Shown: positions 16,038 through 23,453 of the stretch, one piece after another
Position numbering within the stretch: position 1 is the stretch's first letter
How the letters are laid out: each line of letters starts with the position of its first letter
From: an uncultured Clostridia bacterium
GTDB taxonomy: Bacteria > Bacillota > Clostridia > CALYAR01
DNA: 33,154 nucleotides
Direction of reading: 5' to 3'
NCBI GenBank assembly: GCA_944393585.1
Contig: CALYAR010000103.1
Coordinates: 1 to 33,154 of the forward strand
Position numbers and translations under genes: made by a program
Notes under the pieces: model-generated
What the model saw: the letters and a program-made list of their open reading frames with translations, nothing else
The model's database searches: none
What the model was told of the DNA's origin: nothing

Positions 16038-16066
16038 TTTGCACATCAAAAGTTTTGATGTGCAAA
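16038..16066. repeat. 29-base near-perfect palindrome
   Basis: TTTGCACATCAAAA (16038-16051) and its exact complement TTTTGATGTGCAAA (16053-16066) are separated by a single base. It lies about 120 bases upstream of the VOC gene start, and a related GCACGGCAAAAG stretch follows in reverse sense at 16069-16080. It could be an operator, a cruciform-forming site or a weak terminator. Confidence 0.7.
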
Positions 16067-16089
16067 TCTTTTGCCGTGCAAATCGAGGA

Positions 16090-16212
16090 AAATACTCCGC
16101 TTGGCGGAGTATTTACCCCCACGCCCCTGGCGGGGCTGGGGACCCCTGAAGGGCCTTTCTCGCGTGAGAAAGGCCCTTCACCCAAAGAACGCTCAAGGGG
16201 TTTCCCCTTGAG
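16090..16212 (+). repeat. Five-hairpin-type intergenic element, copy 1
   Basis: Perfect stems at 16090-16100/16104-16114 (11 bp), 16123-16127/16132-16136 (GCCCC/GGGGC, with outer CCCC/GGGG), 16148-16161/16166-16179 (14 bp, loop GCGT) and 16192-16200/16204-16212 (9 bp, TTT loop) are joined by linkers. The linkers CTGGGGACCCCTGAAGG and CCTTCACCCAAAGAACGC recur, nearly unchanged, in a second copy at 16535-16689 in the opposite orientation, whereas the stems differ in sequence but not in pairing. No coding function is seen. Confidence 0.75.
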
Positions 16213-16534
16213 AATCCCCAGGTGCAGAGACACCCAAAACACTCGGAAAAAATTTCTCAACTCGCTGGCGCTCAAACAATCGAAATTTTTTTGCCAAACG
16301 GTTGTTAAAAATGTGTTCTACAATAACTATTATCTCGTTTGGCATTCCCTCGGCTATTTCCCGAAAGTTTATTTCGCGGCGACCGGGTCGCCGAGGATCT
16401 TCTTGCGTAAGGCTGATTAGAATTCTGCTCTCGCCTTCCTGCGCTGAAACGAACTGGTGCAGCATATTAGAATAGAAAAGATACTAACTACTGCGTACTG
16501 TAAAAAGTAACAATAGGGCACGATGGGGAGGGTT
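16213..16534. other. Spacer between two hairpin elements; no convincing gene
   Basis: This stretch holds a GGTG/CACC hairpin (16221-16234), a 10-bp perfect stem AAAAAATTTC/GAAATTTTTT (16247-16256/16282-16291) and a GGCGAC/GTCGCC hairpin near 16378-16393. The loop of the 10-bp stem reads GAGCGCCAGCGAG on the minus strand. A minus-strand open frame of 90 codons crosses it but overlaps the repeat element and lacks a ribosome binding site. Confidence 0.5.
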
Positions 16535-16689
16535 CTTAGGGAGGGAGGCGCTTCGGGGAGGCCAATGGCCGAACCCGCCCTCCCTAAGCGCTTTTTAGGT
16601 GAAGGACCTTTTTTGCGTAAAAAAGGTCCTTCGGGGGTCCCCAGCCGCCAAAGGCGGCGCGGGGTATAACCGCCGTCCGCAGACGGCGG
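16535..16689 (-). repeat. Five-hairpin-type intergenic element, copy 2 (inverted)
   Basis: In plus coordinates the stems are 16535-16545/16578-16588 (11 bp, with inner GGCC/GGCC), 16601-16614/16619-16632 (14 bp), 16644-16649/16653-16658 (with outer CCCC/GGGG) and 16670-16677/16682-16689 (8 bp). Read on the minus strand the order of stems and linkers equals copy 1: CTGGGGACCCCCGAAGG before the 14-bp stem and CCTTCACCTAAAAAGCGC after it. The 14-bp stems of the two copies differ at three positions, and each change is matched in the opposite arm. Confidence 0.75.
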
Positions 16690-16789
16690 AACTCTCATGC
16701 GCGCCAAAAGATTGGTAAAGCAAATGTTTGCGTGTGCAATTCCGTTTGCAGAGACGCGGCCCGATGGTATGCGGATTTGCAGATTTATC

Positions 16790-16818
16790 TTGACATTGTG
16801 TCCGGCCTGTGTTACAGT
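16790..16818 (+). promoter_or_regulatory. tyrS promoter
   Basis: A consensus TTGACA (16790-16795) is followed after exactly 17 bases by TACAGT (16813-16818). The start near 16825 gives a leader of about 210 bases before tyrS. Confidence 0.75.
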
Positions 16819-16845
16819 GGTACAAATTGAAATGGAGAGAACCAA

Positions 16846-16941
16846 ATGAATCAATTTTTGTTAGTCATGATCCGTGCATATCAGAGCGAGTCTGTTTCTT
16901 ATTATTATGGAGACAGGCTTGGGCTGCTGTTGCAAAAATGA
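16846..16941 (+). CDS. Putative Tyr-rich leader peptide of tyrS (31 residues)
   Basis: The ATG at 16846 is preceded by GGAGAG (16834-16839), a good ribosome binding site at correct spacing, about 21 bases after the expected start site. It opens 31 codons ending in TGA at 16939-16941. The product starts MNQFLLVMIRAYQ and contains SYYYGDR: three consecutive TAT codons at 16900-16908, plus one more TAT at codon 12. Four tyrosines in 31 residues directly upstream of a tyrosyl-tRNA synthetase gene fit a sensor of Tyr-tRNA charge. The peptide itself probably has no function. It has not been matched to any known leader peptide. Confidence 0.72.
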   Translation: MNQFLLVMIRAYQSESVSYYYGDRLGLLLQK

Positions 16942-17001
16942 CGCGGTTGGATCCGGGTATTATGAGCGGCTTGAGCAGAATCTGCTTTCGCCGCTTTTTT
17001 T
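16889..17001 (+). promoter_or_regulatory. Predicted ribosome-mediated attenuator of tyrS
   Basis: Three competing pairings are visible. Hairpin 1:2 pairs 16889-16898 with 16910-16919 (10 bp, two G-U) and holds the three Tyr codons in its loop. A possible antiterminator pairs 16917-16928 with 16965-16976 in 12 consecutive pairs (four of them G-U). The terminator uses 16965-16970 with 16990-16995. A ribosome stalled at the Tyr codons would open hairpin 1:2 and free 16917-16928 to capture the terminator arm. A ribosome reaching the stop at 16939-16941 would cover that segment and let the terminator form. These pairings were found by eye and energies were not computed. Confidence 0.65.
16965..17001 (+). 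terminator. Intrinsic terminator in the tyrS leader
   Basis: AGCGGC (16965-16970) pairs with GCCGCT (16990-16995), with an inner AGCA/TGCT stem, and is followed by a run of seven T (16995-17001). It lies 35 bases before the tyrS start and inside its transcript, so it must be conditional. Confidence 0.8.
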
Positions 17002-17035
17002 ATTTTTTAAAAGTAAAATGAAAGGAGTCATTCAA

Positions 17036-18208
17036 ATGGACGTAATGCAAGTATTTGAAATTTTAAAGCGCGACTGCATTAATATGGTGTCACCGGAGGG
17101 GATTTTAGAAAAATTAAAGAGCGGAAAGCGGCTGAAAATCAAGCTGGGAGCGGACCCGTCCCGGCCGGATCTGCATCTGGGGCACAGTGTGGTGCTGCGA
17201 AAGCTGCGGCTGCTTCAGCAGCTGGGACATGAGATCATTTTTGTCATCGGCGATTTTACCGGCATGATCGGCGACCCGTCTGGCAAGAGCAAAACACGCC
17301 AGCCGCTTACCTTTGAGCAAACGCGCGAAAATGGAGAGACCTATTTCAAACAGGTGACGAAAATTTTAGATCCGGACAAGACCAGCATTATTTACAATTC
17401 CGAGTGGCTGTCCAAGATGAATTTTTCGGATGTGCTCAAGCTTGCCGGAAAATATACGGTGGCGCGGATTTTAGAGCGTGATGATTTTGCCAAGCGGCTA
17501 AGCGAGAATTCCGCCATCGGAATGCACGAGCTGTTTTATCCGCTCATGCAGGGCTATGATTCGGTCGCGCTCCATGCGGATATCGAGGTAGGCGGAAACG
17601 ACCAGACCTTTAATCTGCTGGTAGGGCGGGATCTCCAGCGCGATTACGGCCAGCCGCCGCAGGATGTCATTACATTTCCGCTGCTCCCGGGGCTGGACGG
17701 CGTGGAGAAAATGAGCAAATCTCTGGATAACTACATTGGCATTGATGAGCCTGCCCCGGTGATGTTCGAAAAATGTATGAAAGTGCCCGATGAGCTTTTG
17801 GGCGATTATTTCCGCCTGACAACCGATTTGCAGGAGGAAGAATATGGGCCGCTGCTGGAAACCGACATCCGCCGGGCCCATGTCCGCTATGCCAGGGAGA
17901 TTGTCTCGCTCTATTGGAGTGCAGAAGCCGCCGAAGAGGCCTTTCTGCGTTATCAGCGCGTGGCCTCCGGGGCCTTGCCGGAAGATATGGAAACGGTTTT
18001 TTGCGATAATCCTTCGGCCGATGTCGTCCATCTCCTGCGGCTGACCGGCCTGGCCGGCTCCAACGGAGAAGCGCGCCGTCTGATCGAAGGAAGAGGGATC
18101 AAAATCGACGGCAAAGTCGTGGAGAAAATCGGCCAAACTGCCGAAGGAAAACATGAAATCGTTTTGAGCAAGGGAAAGAACAAATTCGTCCGCGTGCGGT
18201 TTCAATAG
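17036..18208 (+). CDS. tyrS: Tyrosyl-tRNA synthetase (type 2, TyrZ-like)
   Basis: This class I synthetase charges tRNA-Tyr in the cytoplasm. The 390-residue protein has HLGH (47-50, the HIGH motif) in LGADPSRPDLHLGH, GDFTGMIGDPSGKSKTR, GGNDQTFNLLVGRDLQ and KMSKS (225-229). A C-terminal S4 RNA-binding domain (LLRLTGLAGSNGEARRLIEGRGIKIDG) follows. Length and motifs fit the type-2 branch typified by Bacillus TyrZ. The ATG at 17036 is used because AAAGGAG lies eight bases upstream and the frame before it runs through the leader terminator. It is transcribed alone behind a leader with an apparent Tyr-codon attenuator. Confidence 0.97.
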   Translation: MDVMQVFEILKRDCINMVSPEGILEKLKSGKRLKIKLGADPSRPDLHLGHSVVLRKLRLLQQLGHEIIFVIGDFTGMIGDPSGKSKTRQPLTFEQTRENGETYFKQVTKILDPDKTSIIYNSEWLSKMNFSDVLKLAGKYTVARILERDDFAKRLSENSAIGMHELFYPLMQGYDSVALHADIEVGGNDQTFNLLVGRDLQRDYGQPPQDVITFPLLPGLDGVEKMSKSLDNYIGIDEPAPVMFEKCMKVPDELLGDYFRLTTDLQEEEYGPLLETDIRRAHVRYAREIVSLYWSAEAAEEAFLRYQRVASGALPEDMETVFCDNPSADVVHLLRLTGLAGSNGEARRLIEGRGIKIDGKVVEKIGQTAEGKHEIVLSKGKNKFVRVRFQ

Positions 18209-18508
18209 CCGCATTTGAAAGGGCGAACAAGAGGCTGTTCTGCCGGCAAAAGCAGGCCGGAGAAAACACAGCAGACGCATGCCGCCTGCCGCAAAATTTA
18301 AAAATAACGGCGTCTTCGCAGATAAACCGGCTTCGTTTTATGGCGGCGGGGTCGCGGTCGATTATTTCCAGTAGCCAAACGGATAAGAATATGGTAGAAT
18401 ATGTCGGGCATAGAAATTTATCATTTTTATAAAGTAGGGGAACAAAGGGAATCTTCGCGCCCAAAGGCACAAAACAGATCGACTATCTTCTACAAAAAAG
18501 GGCATAAG
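18209..18508. other. Gap between tyrS and the MATE gene; weak promoter only
   Basis: No gene or clear terminator is seen in these 300 bases. TGGTAGAAT at about 18392-18400 could be an extended -10 box for the MATE gene, with a poor -35 (TAGCCA, 18372-18377). The rest contains GC-rich imperfect repeats (CCGGC, TGCCG) with no obvious role. Confidence 0.35.
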
Positions 18509-19846
18509 ATGTATCGGGATCTCACAAAAGGAAATATTACAAAGACAATACTGTTATTTGTACTCCCCATGATAGCGGGAAATCTATTGCAGCAATTCTA
18601 CAACATAGCGGATACACTGATTGTCGGCAGGTTCATTGGAAAGGACGCTTTGGCGGCGGTTGGTTCGGCATTCACCTTAATGACCTTTCTGACCTCCATC
18701 CAGCTGGGTCTTTCAATGGGAGCTGGCGCGGCGTTTTCCATCTATCAGGGGAAGGGAGACCAAAAGCGGCTCAAGTCGTCCATTCTGCATGCGTTCGGGC
18801 TGATTTTTGTCATAACGGTTTTGCTGAACACAGCGGTTTATCTGTTCATCGATCCGATTATGGGGTTTTTGAATGTGCCCGGCGAAGTATATTCGCTGAT
18901 GCGGGAGTATTTATGGATTATTTTTGCGGGTATCTTTGCGACATTTCTCTATAATTTCTTCTCCTGCCTGCTGCGCGCAATGGGAAATTCCTCGGTTCCG
19001 CTGATTTATCTCGGTATTTCCGCCTGTCTGAACATTGTATTGGATCTGGTATTTGTGCTGGTGTTTCACTGGGGAGTCGGCGGCGCCGCCATAGCCACCG
19101 TCATCGCACAGTATGTGTCGGGAATTGGGCTTGCGGGTTATACATTTTTCCGCTGCCGAAACTTGTGGCCCGGTTCGGATGACCTGAAGTGGGATCGGAA
19201 TATCCTGCGCGAGATTTGCAGCCTTTCCATCTTAACCTGCATACAGCAGTCGGTGATGAATTTTGGAATTTTGATGGTGCAGGGACTGGTAAACAGCTTT
19301 GGGCCGGCGGTCATGGCGGCATTTGCCGCCGCAGTGAAGATTGACTCCTTTGCGTATATGCCGGTTCAGGATTTCGGCAATGCTTTTTCCACCTTTGTAG
19401 CTCAAAACTATGGCGCCGGAAAAATGGACCGCATCCGTGCGGGGATCAAAAAATGTATTGTGCTGACGATTGTGTTCTGCATTCTCGTGTCGGCAGTTGT
19501 TGTAATTTTTGCACGCCCACTGATGCTGATTTTTGTTTTGCCGCAGGAGACAGAAATATTATCCATCGGCGTCCAGTATCTGAGAGTGGTCGGCGTGTTC
19601 TATTGGGGAATCGGATGCCTGTTTTTGCTGTATGGCCTGTATCGGGCGATCAAGCGGCCGGGCATGTCGGTTGTGCTCACTGTCATTTCGCTCGGCACGC
19701 GGGTGGCATTGGCCTATTTGCTGTCGGCCTGGATCGGGGTCATTGGAATCTGGGTTTCCATCCCCATTGGCTGGATCCTGGCGGATCTTGTGGGCGCGGT
19801 TTATTACCGGCTGCGCGTCAGAGGATCGCTTTCTTTGCGGGAATAG
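18509..19846 (+). CDS. MATE family multidrug/Na+ antiporter
   Basis: A 445-residue membrane protein with about twelve helices in two halves. MATE features seen: MYRDLTKGNITKTILLFVLPMIAGNLLQQFYNIADTLIVGRFIGKDALAAVG at the N-terminus, GLSMGAGAAFSIYQGKGD, RAMGNSSVPLIYLGISACLNIVLDLVFV at the end of the first half, and AFAAAVKIDSFAYMPVQDFGNAFSTFVAQNYGAG in the second half. MATE proteins export cationic compounds or drugs in exchange for Na+ or H+. The ATG at 18509 follows an AAAAAGGG tract and matches the family start; longer frames to 18401 add unrelated residues. It is apparently monocistronic with a strong terminator after it. Confidence 0.93.
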   Translation: MYRDLTKGNITKTILLFVLPMIAGNLLQQFYNIADTLIVGRFIGKDALAAVGSAFTLMTFLTSIQLGLSMGAGAAFSIYQGKGDQKRLKSSILHAFGLIFVITVLLNTAVYLFIDPIMGFLNVPGEVYSLMREYLWIIFAGIFATFLYNFFSCLLRAMGNSSVPLIYLGISACLNIVLDLVFVLVFHWGVGGAAIATVIAQYVSGIGLAGYTFFRCRNLWPGSDDLKWDRNILREICSLSILTCIQQSVMNFGILMVQGLVNSFGPAVMAAFAAAVKIDSFAYMPVQDFGNAFSTFVAQNYGAGKMDRIRAGIKKCIVLTIVFCILVSAVVVIFARPLMLIFVLPQETEILSIGVQYLRVVGVFYWGIGCLFLLYGLYRAIKRPGMSVVLTVISLGTRVALAYLLSAWIGVIGIWVSIPIGWILADLVGAVYYRLRVRGSLSLRE

Positions 19847-19866
19847 AGGTTACAGAAATAAAATGC

Positions 19867-19908
19867 GGGCCTGCGGCAAACCTTATTTGGTTTACCGCAG
19901 GCCCTTTT
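19867..19908. terminator. Bidirectional terminator
   Basis: GGGCCTGCGG.AAACC (19867-19882) pairs with GGTTT.CCGCAGGCCC (19889-19904), followed by TTTT on the plus strand and by TTTTATTT on the minus strand. It ends both the MATE gene and the convergent moxR operon. Confidence 0.9.
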
Positions 19909-19953
19909 GTATGAATCAACAAATTGTTTCCTTCTAATTTGACAATATATCAT

Positions 19954-22434
19954 TTAGAATCCGTTCAGCCAGAACAGTATCTTTTTCCGCAGAGAGAGCC
20001 TGCTTTTCGTTTCCATTCGGAGGCGCTGGTACTCCGCTTCCAGCTCACTGCGCTCCGAAGCTGAGATTTCATGATTGCTGAACTGTGCCTTGAGTGCAAG
20101 CTCATAAATATCTTCTGAAATCTTAAGGCCGCTGTACCCTGTCAGTTTGACCATATCGCTGTAGAGCGCCAGAGCGGCTTGATTGGGATTGGGCTGACCG
20201 AAGCGTTTTTTACGCCTGTATACGGCAAGCAGACGGATGAGGAAAGGCGAGGCAAGCAGGCAAACCGCCAGGAAAATATAAATGACGATTGGAGATAATA
20301 CAAAAGGCTCGGCTTCATCTTCCGCAGAAGGAGCTTCCGGGGAAGAAACGGAACTGCTGGGCTCCGGGCTTTCCAAATCCGGTGATTCTATAGGAGTGGG
20401 CGTGGGGGTCAGGCTTACCTCCGGCGTTTCCGTCGGGAGGGGCTCCTGCGTCTCTTCCGGCGCATTCGAGGATGAGTCCTCTTCCAGCGGCGCGGCGGAC
20501 GCACCGCCTGGAGTTGCTTCGACGGGGACCCAGCCCGTGCCGGGAACCCAGATTTCCGCCCAGGCATGCGCATTCTGCGAAGGAACCGTTGCCCAGCCGT
20601 CAGCGCCGAAGAGGGATTCTCCCACAACATAGCCTTCTACATAGCGGGCAGGAATGCCCAGGGCGCGGAGCATAACGGTTGCCGCACTGGCAAAATATAC
20701 GCAGTCGCCTTCTTTGCCCTCCGTTAAAAAATATTCTACGAAATCACGGTTATATGGCTGGGGGTCGGGAGTGGTGGTATAGGTACCGGCTTCACGGGCC
20801 TCCTGCGCGACGAGGCTTGCCGCATAGGCCCATTTCCAGTAGGGGACGATTCCGCCGGACGTCCCGTAAATTCTCTCCCAGTCAAGCGTTTCGCTTTCCT
20901 GTGCGGAGGGAGAAACACTCCTCCACCATTGCAGCATTGTTTCCTTCAATCCATCGGGAAGCTGGGTGTATTCCTCCATAATATACCGCATGTACTCCCA
21001 GTCCGGTTCCGAATCGGAATAAAACAGCGAGAAAGTGTCCACCTCTTCAGTTGGGTTGTAGAAAAAATCGAGAATGGACATAACGGTCTGATTGGGATTT
21101 CCGTCATACCAGGGGCCGTATCCCGAAATGACGGTAAAATCGTAATCTTCCTCTCCGTAGGGAATCCTGTACAGGGTGGCGTTGCGGGGGGTGAAGCTGG
21201 GATACCAGAGAGTCGTGTGACTGCCGGATATCAGATAACGGTCGGTAGAGGGCGCCAGAGTCTGGAACGAATAGCTCTGCTGTCCGTCGCCGGAAAGATA
21301 TGCGTCTCTCTCCCAGCGGGGAGCGGGTTCGGCTTCCATACCCGTAATGAGATAGGGCGTAAACAGGAAATTGGAGTTTCCAATCAGCGGCTCAATGATC
21401 ACCTCGCTCGAGTCGCTGTCTTCTAAAATTTGATTGGACAGGAACGTGAGCGGTTCAAACCCGAAGCCTTCAGACGGATATTGGTCCGAATCCGGCTGAA
21501 GCCACCGGTTTCCCGTATAAACCGAAGCGGAATAAGCCCGAAGATACAGCGTTGAAGGAGTCTCGCTGTAGACACGCAGGACATCCCGGCTGGAATTGCC
21601 GGAATACCAGGCATGATTTAAATTCACTTCGCCGGAGCTGTTGGCCAGCGAACCGCCGCCCGGAAGCATGGGACTTCCCTGAAAAAGGTCTGTGTCCCAG
21701 CGAATGTTGGAGACGGCCCGATCGATCTGCCCGCGCAGTACGGGCGCTCCCTCCCATGGAATATAGGATTGCGGCGACACGGCGGATACCAGGATCGCGA
21801 TGACACAGGCGCAGGCAAAGACCGCACCGAGGGGCACGGGAGATTTGGACCGAAATTTACGCAGAATTCCGGATTGAAGCACCATAGCGGTCCAAAATAA
21901 AACGCAGAATGCAAGAGAATGGACAGGAATTGCTGTGTATATATTCCAGGAAAATGCGACAATGGGAATGGTGAGCAGGAGACTCAGCCATGCACTTTTC
22001 CAATTCGTAACAACCCAGCTGAGAAGCGCAAGATAGGGAAGCAGCAGATAGAGGAAGGAATACATGACAATATCATACTCCGACATCCTAAGCGGAGGAT
22101 AATCAAGAACCGCTACAGGAAAATGCTGAACTAATGTAGGGATCAGGTATTCCCAGCAGCGGTATAAGCCCCACGCAATTTGCTGATAAAACCGTATCCC
22201 TAGAAATGTCCAAAGTACAAAGACCGCAATCCAAACCCATTTGCGCGATTTCTGCGGCAAAAAGGAAATGGACGTAAACAGAGCAGCGGCCAGCAGAGAG
22301 AGCAGCAGAATGTGTGTGGCTCCGGGCAGCTGATACTGGTTTAAAAATGCGCTTAACATGCCGTAAAGGCCGGAAAGCAGAACGAGCAGGTAGAAGATTT
22401 TGGAGGTAAGGATTTGCCGAATGTTTTCTTTCAT
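19954..22434 (-). CDS. TgpA-like membrane transglutaminase-core protein
   Basis: An 826-residue membrane protein. About six N-terminal helices (residues 1-200) precede an extracytoplasmic transglutaminase-like domain with catalytic Cys578 (EGDCVYFASA), His623 (NAHAWAEIW) and an acidic residue, Glu639, in WVPVEATPGG where the triad Asp is expected. A Pro/Ser/Thr/Glu-rich linker follows, then one more helix (FVLSPIVIYIFLAVCLLASPFLI) and a cytoplasmic DUF4129-like tail. Family members are thought to act on secreted or cell-wall proteins. AGAGGAGG precedes the ATG at 22432-22434, which overlaps the DUF58 stop as ATGA. It is the last gene of the MoxR-DUF58-transglutaminase operon, a widespread arrangement. 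Confidence 0.88.
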   Translation of the reverse strand: MKENIRQILTSKIFYLLVLLSGLYGMLSAFLNQYQLPGATHILLLSLLAAALFTSISFLPQKSRKWVWIAVFVLWTFLGIRFYQQIAWGLYRCWEYLIPTLVQHFPVAVLDYPPLRMSEYDIVMYSFLYLLLPYLALLSWVVTNWKSAWLSLLLTIPIVAFSWNIYTAIPVHSLAFCVLFWTAMVLQSGILRKFRSKSPVPLGAVFACACVIAILVSAVSPQSYIPWEGAPVLRGQIDRAVSNIRWDTDLFQGSPMLPGGGSLANSSGEVNLNHAWYSGNSSRDVLRVYSETPSTLYLRAYSASVYTGNRWLQPDSDQYPSEGFGFEPLTFLSNQILEDSDSSEVIIEPLIGNSNFLFTPYLITGMEAEPAPRWERDAYLSGDGQQSYSFQTLAPSTDRYLISGSHTTLWYPSFTPRNATLYRIPYGEEDYDFTVISGYGPWYDGNPNQTVMSILDFFYNPTEEVDTFSLFYSDSEPDWEYMRYIMEEYTQLPDGLKETMLQWWRSVSPSAQESETLDWERIYGTSGGIVPYWKWAYAASLVAQEAREAGTYTTTPDPQPYNRDFVEYFLTEGKEGDCVYFASAATVMLRALGIPARYVEGYVVGESLFGADGWATVPSQNAHAWAEIWVPGTGWVPVEATPGGASAAPLEEDSSSNAPEETQEPLPTETPEVSLTPTPTPIESPDLESPEPSSSVSSPEAPSAEDEAEPFVLSPIVIYIFLAVCLLASPFLIRLLAVYRRKKRFGQPNPNQAALALYSDMVKLTGYSGLKISEDIYELALKAQFSNHEISASERSELEAEYQRLRMETKSRLSLRKKILFWLNGF

Positions 22435-23453
22435 GCTACTACCTCCTCTGAGCCGCCGTTTTGGTAAAGGGTAACTGCCTCTGCCTCTACAACCAGCGAT
22501 CCCTCCGGAATCACCGGCAAAGCAGGGACGGCAGCCTCTTCTGCCGGGCAGGACTGCCCCAAAAGCTCCCACAACAGCGCCTCCAGTTCAGCCGCATCCT
22601 GTACAGCGGGAAATTCGTCCGAGCGGGCGCGAATAATTTGAAACCGGCAGCGAAAGCCGAGCTGGTGAAGCGTACGCAGCAGGCCGAATGCCTTTCCCAG
22701 TTTTCTTTCCAGCTGCGGCGCTGGTCCGGCCCATTCGAGGAATACCCAAATGGCAGCGCTTCCGGTTTCTTCAAATTCCCGTACGATCACCTGATCTCTG
22801 CGGGACGTGAGCTTCCAGTGAATATCACGCAGCAAATCGCCTTCGCGGTACTCTCGGATATCTTTCCATTCCCGTTCCCCATTCCCGTCTTTCACAAAAA
22901 TGGGTTCTGCCATCCCATTGGTACGAATATCATCGGCTTTGTCTTCCGGAAAGGGGATTGCCGCTGGAGTTAAAAGTACTCGAACCGGCTTAGAGACGGG
23001 AATCCGGATTGGAAAAAAGCGCAGAAAATCCCATGCAACAGCCTTAACCAGCCGGCATTCCATCACTCCCATTGAAGGAGAGGTATATTGACCCAGCTCG
23101 ATTGTGCCATTCTCATCCGGCGTGAGAAGAAGCCATTGACTTTTTATCTCGCCGGTAAAGAGATTCCGGATTTGCAGCCGGACCCGCACCATAGTCGGAA
23201 GAAGAGGCGCCGGGTAAGAAAGCGCCATCGAAAAGCCGTCTGATACATTTCCCAGATTCGGGCGGCAGAGCAGCGTGATCCGTCTGGCCCGAAGCAGAAT
23301 CAAGCTCAAAAGGTAACTGCCCACCGGCAGCAGGACAGCGGCTAAAAATAAAATCCAGGATAAGTAGGAAGTGACATAAATATAGTAAAAGCCGGCGGCA
23401 AGGAAAATGCCTGCATAGCAGGCCCGCCTCAGCCAAAGCCAAACCTGTCTCAT
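22431..23453 (-). CDS. DUF58 domain protein
   Basis: A 340-residue protein with two N-terminal membrane helices (residues 10-55) and the DUF58 signature in KDIREYREGDLLRDIHWKLTSRRDQVIVREFEE in its middle. The C-terminal part resembles a von Willebrand A-like fold. Its function is not established; it is almost always encoded with a MoxR ATPase, here immediately upstream with an ATGA overlap, and the pair is thought to act as a chaperone-like system on membrane or cell-envelope proteins. It overlaps the transglutaminase gene downstream by the same ATGA. Confidence 0.92.
   Translation of the reverse strand: MRQVWLWLRRACYAGIFLAAGFYYIYVTSYLSWILFLAAVLLPVGSYLLSLILLRARRITLLCRPNLGNVSDGFSMALSYPAPLLPTMVRVRLQIRNLFTGEIKSQWLLLTPDENGTIELGQYTSPSMGVMECRLVKAVAWDFLRFFPIRIPVSKPVRVLLTPAAIPFPEDKADDIRTNGMAEPIFVKDGNGEREWKDIREYREGDLLRDIHWKLTSRRDQVIVREFEETGSAAIWVFLEWAGPAPQLERKLGKAFGLLRTLHQLGFRCRFQIIRARSDEFPAVQDAAELEALLWELLGQSCPAEEAAVPALPVIPEGSLVVEAEAVTLYQNGGSEEVVA

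Noticed and set aside
16193-16465. 90-codon minus-strand frame in the spacer between the hairpin elements
   Set aside because: It lacks a ribosome binding site, runs through palindromes and into a hairpin element, and its composition follows the repeats. It is likely a chance frame.
16417-16854. Minus-strand frame of 145 codons overlapping the second hairpin element and the tyrS promoter
   Set aside because: It crosses perfect palindromes and the promoter, has no recognisable protein pattern, and is explained by the GC-rich repeat.
16825-17035. T-box riboswitch in the tyrS leader
   Set aside because: The position suits a T-box, but no AGGGTGGNACCGCG-type core is present. The only TGGA stretch (near 16948) would not pair with the ACCA end of tRNA-Tyr, and the region before the terminator is short. 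The leader ORF with Tyr codons explains the sequence better.
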